DNA from: Caldilineae bacterium
GTDB lineage: Bacteria; Chloroflexota; Anaerolineae; J102
Assembly: GCA_011192085.1 (NCBI GenBank)
Contig: DUEQ01000421.1
Coordinates: forward strand, 1-5,798
Reading direction: 5' to 3'
DNA: 5,798 nucleotides
The notes under the pieces were generated by a model. The model ran no database searches. It had not been told where the DNA came from and worked only from the letters and a program-made list of their open reading frames with translations. This document shows positions 1 through 5,798 of this stretch, one piece after another (the stretch's first letter is position 1; each line of letters starts with the position of its first letter). A program made the position numbers and the translations under genes.

Positions 1-3
1 AGT

Positions 4-20
4 ATGATTGTCGGAATCAT
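4..20. promoter_or_regulatory. Perfect palindrome, candidate operator
   Basis: ATGATT-gtcgg-AATCAT has perfect 6-base arms around a 5-base centre. It is not followed by a T-run on either strand, so it is not a terminator. Its place beside the promoter-like TATA patch suggests a dimeric regulator site. The regulator is unknown. Confidence 0.4.
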
Positions 21-34
21 GAGTTTGCTATAAT
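8..34 (+). promoter_or_regulatory. Possible plus-strand promoter with extended -10
   Basis: TGCTATAAT (26-34) is a perfect extended -10. A TTGTCG (8-13) could be the -35, but the spacer is only 15 bases. No plus-strand gene follows; transcripts would run against the DUF4139 gene. The same AT-rich patch also serves the opposite-strand promoter candidate, so one of the two may be chance. Confidence 0.3.
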
Positions 35-60
35 ATACGCCAATAAGGACTAAGACGCAA
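32..60 (-). promoter_or_regulatory. Possible minus-strand promoter for a gene beyond the left edge
   Basis: TTGCGT (60-55) as a -35 and TATATT (37-32) as a -10, with an ideal 17-base spacer. The -10 matches 5 of 6 consensus bases and the -35 is weak (3 of 6). It lies just downstream of the DUF4139 terminator and points away from it, the expected place for the next minus-strand unit. In this orientation the palindrome at 4-20 would fall near the start of the transcript. Confidence 0.35.
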
Positions 61-144
61 ATCTAGATGATGGCGGACAAAATGCACCAACGCGCCAAAA
101 GAAGGTGGCTGGCTCCGCTCCGCGACGCCATGCTACGATGTGGG
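61..144. other. Spacer with no feature seen
   Basis: Between the promoter-like patch and the terminator I see no reading frame with coding character and no strong repeat. Confidence 0.5.
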
Positions 145-180
145 AAATCAAAACGGGCGCTGCGATGACCGCAACGCCCG
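145..180 (-). terminator. Intrinsic terminator of the DUF4139 gene
   Basis: On the minus strand, 25 bases after the stop, CGGGCG-t-TGCG-gtcat-CGCA-g-CGCCCG (180-154) forms a 10-pair stem with one internal mismatch and a 5-base loop. It is followed directly by TTTTGATTT (153-145), so both parts of a rho-independent terminator are present. It closes the minus-strand transcript. Confidence 0.85.
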
Positions 181-205
181 CTCCAGATTCTCGCGCCTTT
201 CAGCT

Positions 206-1639
206 TTAGCGGGTGTATTCCACCGTGTAGCTCACCGTGGCCTCGCCGCCCGCGGGGATATGCACCACCCATTCGATGGTGTTGCTGTTCAGTAGGGAAA
301 ACTCCTGGGGCGAGGCGTGGATGATCTCCCAATTCGCCCAGCGGTTCAGATGCTCGACCACATGGATGGCCACGTCCTGGTCTTCCTTGTGGTTGCGCAG
401 CGTGATCTCATAGCTCTCGCGCCAGGCGTCGTCACCCAGGCGCTTGCTGCCGGTCTTCTTGCGCTCGCCCACCAGATCAAAGGCTTCGCCCACGGTCAGG
501 GTGACATCCTCGCCCTTGGGGGTGTGGTCGATGCGGTCTTCGCCGATGAGCAAGGGCGAGCCATCCTCATCGGGCTGATACATCCGCACCACGCCCGCGG
601 GAAGCTGGGCGTTCACGCCCTTCGCGCCTGTGTTGAAGCGCACCTTCACACGGACATTCCCCTGCACCGCCCCCGAATCTGTCAGCTGGAAGTCGCCCGA
701 CCAATTGTCGAACACGAAGATCTTTTCTGCGGGAACGTCATGGGCGTTAAGGAACTGGATCTGTTTGGTCTGGTTGTCCTTGATGGTGACCGGGCGAGGG
801 ATCTCATAGAGATGGTATTCCGCGAATTCCCGTTGCTCCACCTGGGGCGCTTTCGGGGCCGCGGCCATCTCCAGGTAGAGATAGTCGTCCCTGGGCTGGG
901 GCGTGGGCTGCACGCGGTTGATCTCGCCCGCAACCAGCTTCAGTCGAGCGTCCTTGTACGTGGCGCCGCTGCGGTTGTCCAGGGTGATCCATCCGCTCAG
1001 GTCGAGCTGGCTGCTGTCCTGCGCGAGGACGAGCACGTAGTTCGATTCCCAGGTGACGCCGTTGGTGAGAAAGGCGATCTCCACGTCCTGCTTCCCGGCC
1101 TTGGCGGCATCCACCAGCCATTTGAGCGTGGGTTTGGTGATGAGTCCCTCGGGCAGGGCGGGAAAGCTGAATTGGCGCACCTGGTCATACTTGAGCACGT
1201 CCACGCCGCCCTCCTCCTTCCGGATGATGATGTCGTCGGAGCCGCTGAGCAGGGTCCCTTCGTGTTTGCTCCCCTCCTGCGTGATGACGATGATGGGTTG
1301 GTCCACATATTTCTCCAGCAGCTTTTGGGACCCCACGATGTCGTACTCGTAGTTCTGTTCCAGCACCACGGCGTCGGGGTCATCCAGCGAGCGGAAGTGG
1401 ACGCTTTCGGGGATGATGCGGGAGGGGACGTCGGTGACTACAACCTGGTTCACGCCCGTGTTGAGCTCGAACTGACGAATCTCTTTGACCAGGCCGATGT
1501 TGCTGTTGTAGACGGTGAGGTCGAGGGAGGCGGGTTGGGCCTGGGCCTGACTGGCGGGGGTTGGCGTGATCATAAACGCGCCTCCTGCGAGGATGGTTGC
1601 ACTGAGGATGATCAGCGCAAGGATGGGTTTACGGAACAT
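206..1639 (-). CDS. Secreted or surface DUF4139 domain protein
   Basis: A 477-residue protein of the DUF4139 family, whose molecular role is not established; some relatives are annotated mucoidy-inhibitor-like. Residues 1-35 look like an export signal: FRK, a hydrophobic core (LALIILSATILAGGAFMI), then an Ala/Gln-rich stretch with a likely cleavage near ASQAQA (29-34). A beta-rich segment begins LDLTVYNSNIGLVKEIRQF (39-57). The DUF4139 core is clear: IAFLTNGVTWESNYVLVL (188-205), LDLSGWITLDNRSGATYKDA (212-231), KLVAGEINRV (234-243), YEIPRPVTIKDNQTKQIQF (278-296) and VGEAFDLVGERKKTGSKR (383-400). The protein ends in IEWVVHIPAGGEATVSYTVEY. No coiled coil or long N-terminal DUF4140 region is evident, so it is a compact family form. 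The ATG is set by a perfect AGGAGG. The gene is separated from the GDPD gene by 275 bases with a palindromic element and ends at an intrinsic terminator, so it may be transcribed alone. No functional link to the importer is shown. Confidence 0.93.
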   Translation of the reverse strand: MFRKPILALIILSATILAGGAFMITPTPASQAQAQPASLDLTVYNSNIGLVKEIRQFELNTGVNQVVVTDVPSRIIPESVHFRSLDDPDAVVLEQNYEYDIVGSQKLLEKYVDQPIIVITQEGSKHEGTLLSGSDDIIIRKEEGGVDVLKYDQVRQFSFPALPEGLITKPTLKWLVDAAKAGKQDVEIAFLTNGVTWESNYVLVLAQDSSQLDLSGWITLDNRSGATYKDARLKLVAGEINRVQPTPQPRDDYLYLEMAAAPKAPQVEQREFAEYHLYEIPRPVTIKDNQTKQIQFLNAHDVPAEKIFVFDNWSGDFQLTDSGAVQGNVRVKVRFNTGAKGVNAQLPAGVVRMYQPDEDGSPLLIGEDRIDHTPKGEDVTLTVGEAFDLVGERKKTGSKRLGDDAWRESYEITLRNHKEDQDVAIHVVEHLNRWANWEIIHASPQEFSLLNSNTIEWVVHIPAGGEATVSYTVEYTR

Positions 1640-1645
1640 GTTGGG

Positions 1646-1651
1646 CCTCCT
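1646..1651 (-). promoter_or_regulatory. Shine-Dalgarno AGGAGG of the DUF4139 gene
   Basis: A perfect AGGAGG on the minus strand with a 6-base spacer (CCCAAC) to the ATG at 1639. It fixes the start codon and predicts efficient translation. Confidence 0.9.
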
Positions 1652-1750
1652 GAGGGGTGAACGCGGGTGCAGCGAAAGGATACATCATTCATTGTTTATC
1701 TACCAGGAAGACGCCCGCTTCATCCCTTTTGTTCCGCACATCCTATCGCA

Positions 1751-1884
1751 GCCCCCTTCCCGGCCCTCCCCCGAAACTCGCTTGCGCTCATTTTCAGGGG
1801 AGCGAGTCGCTTGCTCTGCGAAGATTTTTGCAGACCAGGACGGCGCCCCCCCAATCGCAGCTCGGGGAGAGGTTGGAGGGGGGC
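1751..1884. repeat. MITE-like element of nested inverted repeats, non-coding
   Basis: The ends are imperfect terminal inverted repeats. GCCCCCTTCC onwards (1751-1774) matches the reverse complement of 1861-1884 at 16 of the first 21 positions. Inside are two more hairpins: CTCCCC...GAAA (1766-1776) pairs with TTTC.GGGGAG (1792-1802), and CTTGCTCTGC (1810-1819) pairs with GCAGACCAGG (1830-1839) at 8 of 10 positions. No reading frame in it looks coding and I see no clear target-site duplication. It sits after the GDPD stop and before the DUF4139 gene. No T-run follows the hairpins on the minus strand, so it is not a standard terminator, though it may shape transcript ends. It is probably one copy of a dispersed family, but copy number cannot be tested here. 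In the rest of the 1640-1914 interval I see only the ribosome site and no convincing promoter. Confidence 0.6.
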
Positions 1885-1914
1885 GATGAGTCAGCCCACA
1901 TTATTCCTCTTCTC

Positions 1915-3342
1915 TTATCGCAATAGCTCGGGCGCGTCGCTGCAAATGCCGTCCACCCCCATCTTGCGGATGGCCGCGATCTCGTCGGGTCGTTCTTCGT
2001 GCCACAGGATGATCCCCAGGCCCGCGTCTCGCACGCGTTGCACCCACTCGCGGGTGAGCAGCGCGTGGGGCTGGGGCGCGGCGTTCTCCCAGCAGGGGTG
2101 CACGAAGTCCGCGTTCACCGCTCGGGCCAGGGCCACTGGATCGATATGGGGCGAATGGAAGAGGATCGCGGTGCGGATGCGGGGGTCCAGGCGTTTGATC
2201 TCGGCCACCCAGTCGGGGCGGAAGGCTCCCACCAGGGCCCATTGATAGAGGTCGTGCTCGCGAAAGGCCCGGGCCACGGGCTCGATGGCTGAGCCCGTCT
2301 TCAATTCGATGTACATCCCCAGGAGATCTTCCCGACACACCTGGATGGCTTCTTCCAGGGTGGGGATGCGCTCCCCCCGTCCCGCGTCGATGAGCTGGAT
2401 TTCGGCCAGGGTCTTGAAGCGGATCTCGCCCGCGTGGCCGGGGAATCGGTCCACCGTGGCGTCGTGGATGACTACGGCGACGCCGTCCGCGGTCATCTGC
2501 ACATCCAGCTCCACCATGTCCGCGCCCAGCCGCGCCGCCTCCCGGAACGCGGCCAGCGTGTTTTCGGGCGCGTGGGCCGAGGCCCCTCGGTGGGCGATGC
2601 GCCAGAATCGCCGCTCCTCGGGCGGGATCTCCCGGGCCAGCTTCTCCAGCCACCAGGCGACGCGATGAGGAATCCACGCGTGCAACGCGGGCCAGGGGAC
2701 CAGCATGGCCTCGGTGATGGGAAAGCGCAGGTCGAACTCCCAGGCAGGATCGAAGGCCAGGCGCTGAAGGTAGCTGAGCACCAGGCGATTGGCCTCGGGC
2801 GTGCGAAAGGCGTGCATCTCCGCTTCGAACAGAGGCGTCACCCACATCCCGTTCACACCCGCGAAGCGCTGCGTGGTGGCCTCGATTATGCGCGGGGAGC
2901 GATCTCGTCGGTACCAGGCGGGATCGGGGGCGAACGCGTGCTTGCCCGGTTCGGAATAGAGCACGGGATGCGTGCCCTCCAGGCGCAGGCCTTCGGGCCC
3001 GACCATGTTGAAATACCCGCCGTGGGAGCTGGCCTCCACCCGGCTCACCTGCCCCTGCGCGTCTATGAACACCCACACATGCTCCAGCTCATACAGATGC
3101 CCGATGTCCCAATCCCACCAGATGGCGTATTCGATGGCCAGGGCCTCACCCGGCTTCAGGTCGATCTGCCGGGGGAAGGAGGGGGAGGGCTCGCGCTTTC
3201 GAAAAATCGTGTAGCCCACGGCCAGGGGCAGAAAGGGTTCGTTGCGGTCGAAGAGGATGATGGGCGCGTAGCGGGCGACCAGGGCCCGAGCCGCAGGGTC
3301 TTGCGGGGTTTGGAGCAGGGAATCGACTGTTTCACTGTTCAC
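1915..3342 (-). CDS. Two-domain protein: Vps62/DUF946-like domain fused to glycerophosphodiester phosphodiesterase
   Basis: The C-terminal half (about 247-475) is a GDPD TIM barrel that hydrolyses glycerophosphodiesters to glycerol-3-phosphate and an alcohol. Its expected residues are present: HRG at 251-253, EN at 260-261, ELD at 278-280, IHD at 292-294, ELK at 346-348, W447 and the closing DGICSDAP at 464-471. The N-terminal half (about 20-240) recalls Vps62/DUF946-like proteins: [17 protein letters not shown] at 24-40, an LEHVWVF segment at 86-92 matching their HEGDWE-type block, SSHGG at 106-109, and [15 protein letters not shown] at 123-137. Its function is unknown. No signal peptide or membrane helix is evident, so the protein is probably cytoplasmic. 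The start is GTG at 3342, one codon after the upstream remnant's TAA and in the same frame. The only upstream purine block (GGAAG) is far, about 13 bases away, so the start is not certain. The gene follows the importer genes on the same strand, as ugpQ follows ugp genes in some bacteria; a role in using imported phosphodiesters is inference. Confidence 0.9.
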   Translation of the reverse strand: MNSETVDSLLQTPQDPAARALVARYAPIILFDRNEPFLPLAVGYTIFRKREPSPSFPRQIDLKPGEALAIEYAIWWDWDIGHLYELEHVWVFIDAQGQVSRVEASSHGGYFNMVGPEGLRLEGTHPVLYSEPGKHAFAPDPAWYRRDRSPRIIEATTQRFAGVNGMWVTPLFEAEMHAFRTPEANRLVLSYLQRLAFDPAWEFDLRFPITEAMLVPWPALHAWIPHRVAWWLEKLAREIPPEERRFWRIAHRGASAHAPENTLAAFREAARLGADMVELDVQMTADGVAVVIHDATVDRFPGHAGEIRFKTLAEIQLIDAGRGERIPTLEEAIQVCREDLLGMYIELKTGSAIEPVARAFREHDLYQWALVGAFRPDWVAEIKRLDPRIRTAILFHSPHIDPVALARAVNADFVHPCWENAAPQPHALLTREWVQRVRDAGLGIILWHEERPDEIAAIRKMGVDGICSDAPELLR

Positions 3343-3357
3343 TTTTTACGTTTCACT
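3330..3357. repeat. Four tandem degenerate heptamers (TTTCACT-like)
   Basis: On the plus strand the units are TTTCACT, GTTCACT, TTTTACG and TTTCACT. The first and last are identical and the others are variants. The array spans the stop of the broken gene and the GTG start codon of the next gene, and includes its first four codons. It is short and could have arisen by replication slippage; no function is implied. Confidence 0.55.
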
Positions 3358-3815
3358 TCCAAATAGAATAGGTAGAATAGGGGGGATAGAAATAATCTTG
3401 GGCGACTGTCTGTGGGGGCGGGCGAACGCGGCGTAGGCTTGGGCCGGGTCCAGGAAGAAATTGCCCCGCTGCACGCGCGTGTGATCCGTCTCCTGATCGT
3501 AGCCCCAGGGCGGGTTGGCCTTGTCCTCGCCCCAATCGTCGCCATCGAAGGCCGCGGGCAGCGTGATCCCGCGATAATCGAAGGGCTTGTCGACGAGTCT
3601 GCCCTGCCCGATCTCCTCCCTACGGGCCCAGAGGGTGTTGAAAGGGGGGCAGGGCGTAGACGACGTTGCGGGCCCCTTCCGTCGTTCGGCAGTCAGCCAA
3701 AAGCAGCGCCATCACCCCGAGCACGCCCATATGGAAACCGTCCAAAACAGGGCGGTCCACCTTCGTGATTCTCGGCGTTTTCCATGGGCGTTCCCGTCGA
3801 GATGATGCGTTCCGT
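3346..3815 (-). pseudogene. Frameshifted and probably 5'-truncated remnant of an unrecognised gene
   Basis: I do not recognise the family. Two minus-strand frames read like real protein. The upstream frame gives VDRPVLDGFHMGVLGVMALL, then ADCRTTEGARNVVYALPP. The downstream frame gives FNTLWARREEIGQG, DKPFDYRGITLPAAFDGDDW, then NPPWGYDQETDHTRVQRG and NFFLDPAQAYAAFA, ending at TAA (3348-3346). They meet at a C6 run (plus-strand G6, 3644-3649). Deleting one C joins them as YALPPFNTLW, so a +1 insertion is the simplest explanation. GC at third codon positions is high in the downstream frame, which supports real coding. No convincing start exists: the upstream frame is open back into the ATPase gene, the first in-frame ATG is at 3730 inside apparently conserved sequence, and another ATG at 3785 is out of frame. 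The last 20 or so codons turn AT-rich and repetitive, unlike the body. It could be a decayed gene or a sequencing or assembly slip in an intact one. About 150 residues remain. Confidence 0.6.
3364..3381. repeat. Two tandem copies of a 9-mer (TAGAATAGG)
   Basis: TAGAATAGG occurs twice back to back in an AT-rich patch that forms the extreme 3' end of the broken gene. It is followed by more G, then GATAGAAATAAT. The base composition differs sharply from the flanking GC-rich coding sequence, which suggests this is non-coding filler and not part of the ancestral protein. Confidence 0.6.
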
Positions 3816-4889
3816 TCAGGTCCAAAGCAGCGAGTTCTCCGTCTTGGGGTCGAAGAATTGCACTTTGTCCGCGTTGGGTTGCAAATGCACGGCGTCGCCC
3901 AGCTTCAGGCCCAGTTCGGGTTCGGCCAGGACGCGCAGGTGACGGTCGCCCACCACGACGTCGATGAGGTCATCCCGGCCCAGGGGCTCGATGACATAGA
4001 CCTCGCCCGGAATGCCTTCTGCGCCCAGGGCGATATCCTCGGGCCGGATGCCCATGATGACTGCGCCGCGGCCTGCGGCGGGCCTGCCCCGTTCGGGCGG
4101 GATCGCCAGTTCGAAACCCTTACTGCGGGCGATGTACCGGCCCCCCTCCTGGCTCACTTCCACATCCAGGAAGTTCATGGGCGGATTGCCGATGAAGCCG
4201 GCAATGAAGAGGGTGGCGGGCTGGTCGTAGAGTGCGTTGGGCGGCGCGAAGGTCTGCAAATGTCCATCCTTCATCACCGCGATGCGGTCGGCCATGGTCA
4301 TGGCCTCCACCTGGTCGTGGGTCACATACACGCTGGTGATGCCCAGCTCCAATTGCAGGCGTTTGATCTCAGCCCGCATGGTCAGACGCAGCCGCGCATC
4401 CAGGTTGGAGAGGGGCTCGTCGAAGAGAAGCAGATTGGGCTGTTTCACCAGAGCCCGGCCCAGGGCCACCCGTTGCTGCTGTCCGCCCGAGAGCTGGCCC
4501 GGCTTGCGGTCCATGAGATGCCCGATGCCCATCAGGTCCGCGATGTGCTGGGCACGCTTCTTCATCTCGGTCTGGGGCACTTTCTGCAACTTCATGGGGA
4601 AGGTGAGATTCTCGTACACGGTCATGTGGGGATAGAGCGCGTAGCTCTGGAAGACCATGCCCACATTGCGGTCCTTGGGCGGCACTTTGTTCATGGTGCG
4701 GTCATCGAACTTGATGATGCCCGCGGTGGGCTTGTAGATGCCCGCGATCATGAGCAGGGTCGTGGTCTTGCCGCAGCCGGACGGGCCCAGGAAGGCCACG
4801 AACTCGCCATCCTCCACCTGAAGGTTGATGTCTTCGGCTCCCACCACGGAGCCCCATTTTTTCGTCAGATGTTCGAGAGTCAATCGCAT
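3816..4889 (-). CDS. CUT1-family ABC importer ATPase (MalK/UgpC/MsmX-like)
   Basis: Cytoplasmic ATPase that powers the importer whose permease lies just upstream. The 357-residue product has every nucleotide-binding motif intact: A-loop aromatic W12, Walker A GPSGCGKTT at 35-43, Q-loop Q81, signature LSGGQQQR at 133-140, Walker B LLLFDEP at 153-159, D-loop SNLDA at 161-165 and switch histidine H191 (VTHD). After the GFIGNPPMNFL linker (231-241) comes the regulatory TOBE region of about 115 residues, with IRPEDI near 281-286. This length and tail are normal for MalK/UgpC-type proteins. The frame stays open far upstream (to 5594), but that part overlaps the permease out of frame. The ATG at 4889 is right because homology begins there (MRLTLEHLTKKWG). 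A purine-rich AAGGGGGAA lies about 9 bases upstream, inside the end of the permease gene. MalK, UgpC and MsmX cannot be separated from one sequence, and such ATPases can serve several importers. No hairpin terminator is seen after the stop. Confidence 0.96.
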   Translation of the reverse strand: MRLTLEHLTKKWGSVVGAEDINLQVEDGEFVAFLGPSGCGKTTTLLMIAGIYKPTAGIIKFDDRTMNKVPPKDRNVGMVFQSYALYPHMTVYENLTFPMKLQKVPQTEMKKRAQHIADLMGIGHLMDRKPGQLSGGQQQRVALGRALVKQPNLLLFDEPLSNLDARLRLTMRAEIKRLQLELGITSVYVTHDQVEAMTMADRIAVMKDGHLQTFAPPNALYDQPATLFIAGFIGNPPMNFLDVEVSQEGGRYIARSKGFELAIPPERGRPAAGRGAVIMGIRPEDIALGAEGIPGEVYVIEPLGRDDLIDVVVGDRHLRVLAEPELGLKLGDAVHLQPNADKVQFFDPKTENSLLWT

Positions 4890-4891
4890 GG

Positions 4892-5797
4892 TTATGTTCC
4901 CCCTTTTGTGCCGCCAGCAAAGATGCTGAGCAAATATTCCTGGGTGAAGATGAAGAAGATGATAACCGGGATGAGTTGGAAAAGACCCACCGCGGCCACC
5001 TGGCTGTAATTCACGGGCGCGGTGTCGCTGAGGAGGCTGTTGAGGTAGGTGGCGATGGTGCTCTTCTCCTGCTGGGTCATGTAGGTGTAGGGAATGAGGA
5101 ATTCGTTCCAGCCGGAGATGAAGGAGAAGATGGAGAGCGCGGCGATGCCCGGTTTGATCTGGGGAAGCAAGATCTGCCACCACACTCGGAAGCGGGACGC
5201 GCCGTCGATGAGCGCAGCTCGCTCCATATCCCAGGAGATGTGATCGAAAAAGCCCTTCATCAGCCAGATTCCCAGGGGCAATTGCAGCGCCAGCATGACC
5301 AGGATGACGCCGCCCAGGGTGTTGTAGCCGAAGCCGCCAATGACGGGCAGGTCGTTGCCGATGATGGGAATACGGGAGATCCAGCGCAGGACAAAGTAGA
5401 TGCTGATGAGCAGGGTGACGCTGGGGAAGGCATGGAGGATGAGGGTCACGCCCAGGAAGGTGCGGCGTCCGCTGAAACCGATGCGGGAGAGGGCGTATCC
5501 TGCCAGTGCCGAGACCGTCACCACGCCAATGGTCAGGCCGATGGCCAGGACTAGGGAGTTGAATGTGACCTGCCAGATGTTGGGATCCTCCCATAAAAAG
5601 GACCAGTTCTTCAGGGTCAAGCCGCCGAAATGCCCTTCATGGTCTACGGGGATCAGCCCGTAGGTGCGCTGGGCAAAGGTGGAGATGAGAATCCACACAT
5701 AGCCCACCAGAATGGGCACGGTGACCAGGATGAGGATGATGTTGAAGATGACCCGGTTTGCACGGGTTGTGCCGGTTGTCAGGGGATGATCGTCCAT
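4892..5797 (-). CDS. CUT1-family ABC importer permease (MalG/UgpE-like)
   Basis: Inner-membrane permease of a carbohydrate- or polyol-type ABC importer; it forms half of the transmembrane pore and docks on the ATPase encoded next. The 301-residue product has hydrophobic segments near residues 17-40, 77-100, 113-138, 158-182, 216-236 and 266-294, giving the six-helix MalG pattern. The cytoplasmic EAA loop is clear at about 192-217 (ERAALIDGAS, then ILLP and PG), the family signature and the site that contacts the ATPase. The C-terminus (QEYLLSIFAGGTKGG) is also typical of MalG-type proteins. The ATG sits one base from the window edge. The following MDDHPLTTGTTRANR lead suits a cytoplasmic N-tail, but a start further upstream or a ribosome site cannot be checked. 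Its TAA stop lies 2 bases before the ATPase ATG, so the two are surely co-transcribed. The partner permease and binding protein are expected upstream, off the window. The substrate is not readable: sugar, glycerol-3-phosphate or a related polyol are all possible. Confidence 0.95.
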   Translation of the reverse strand: MDDHPLTTGTTRANRVIFNIILILVTVPILVGYVWILISTFAQRTYGLIPVDHEGHFGGLTLKNWSFLWEDPNIWQVTFNSLVLAIGLTIGVVTVSALAGYALSRIGFSGRRTFLGVTLILHAFPSVTLLISIYFVLRWISRIPIIGNDLPVIGGFGYNTLGGVILVMLALQLPLGIWLMKGFFDHISWDMERAALIDGASRFRVWWQILLPQIKPGIAALSIFSFISGWNEFLIPYTYMTQQEKSTIATYLNSLLSDTAPVNYSQVAAVGLFQLIPVIIFFIFTQEYLLSIFAGGTKGGT

Positions 5798-5798
5798 G

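Noticed and set aside
317..1660. A 447-codon open frame on the plus strand
   Set aside because: It lies antisense to the DUF4139 gene, whose motifs, signal peptide, ribosome site and terminator are all on the minus strand. The plus-strand translation is a His/Val/Leu-rich shadow caused by GC-biased third positions.
1881..1897. A GGGC/GCCC hairpin after the GDPD stop as a terminator
   Set aside because: Only four pairs and no T-run on the minus strand.
1667..2245. Plus-strand frames crossing the intergenic stretch and palindromic element
   Set aside because: No ribosome site or protein-like composition; they overlap the GDPD gene antisense.
2434..3366. A 310-codon plus-strand frame over the two-domain gene
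   Set aside because: Shadow of the minus-strand Vps62-like/GDPD gene; no recognisable motif.
3644..3649. Programmed +1 frameshift at the C6 run
   Set aside because: No stop codon or stimulatory structure at the site that I can recognise; a mutation or sequencing slip is simpler. The slip itself is kept as a finding.
3666..5009. Another 447-codon open frame on the plus strand
   Set aside because: It is antisense to the ATPase gene with its complete motif set; the matching length to the other shadow is coincidence.
4890..5594. An upstream in-frame extension of the ATPase reading frame
   Set aside because: It overlaps the permease gene out of frame and reads as low-complexity His/Pro/Arg-rich sequence. 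ATPase homology starts at the ATG at 4889.

Overview
The window is GC-rich and every gene I can support lies on the minus strand, so the biological reading order runs from the right edge (5798) to the left (1). The GC-rich codon use, the CUT1-type sugar/polyol ABC transporter and the G/C-rich palindromic filler between genes would suit a Chloroflexota-like or other high-GC environmental bacterium. That placement is inference; there is no rRNA or marker gene here.

Right part (3816-5797): two genes of a carbohydrate-type ABC importer. A MalG/UgpE-like inner-membrane permease (4892-5797) is followed after 2 bases by a MalK/UgpC/MsmX-like ATPase with a TOBE tail (3816-4889). The partner permease and solute-binding protein should lie beyond the right edge.

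Middle (3346-3815): remnants of a minus-strand gene I do not recognise. Two well-formed reading frames join across a run of six C (minus strand), where removing one base would make them continuous. It has no clear start, and its AT-rich 3' end runs into short tandem repeats (9-mers, then 7-mers). The repeats reach into the start of the next gene.

Left-middle (1915-3342): a 475-residue two-domain protein. The N-terminal half looks like the Vps62/DUF946-like family and the C-terminal half is a complete glycerophosphodiester phosphodiesterase domain. Its position after a UgpC-like ATPase recalls Ugp systems (glycerol-3-phosphate/glycerophosphodiester uptake with UgpQ), but the substrate cannot be read from this window.

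Left (1640-1914 and 206-1639): a 275-base intergenic stretch carries a 134-base MITE-like element of nested inverted repeats. After it comes a strong Shine-Dalgarno and a secreted or surface DUF4139 protein, ending at a good intrinsic terminator (145-180). Positions 1-60 hold promoter-like sequence and a perfect 6+5+6 palindrome, probably the control region of the next transcription unit beyond the left edge.

I found no clearly new multi-gene system. The most unusual items are the Vps62-like/GDPD fusion, the broken gene with a homopolymer frameshift, and the palindromic element.
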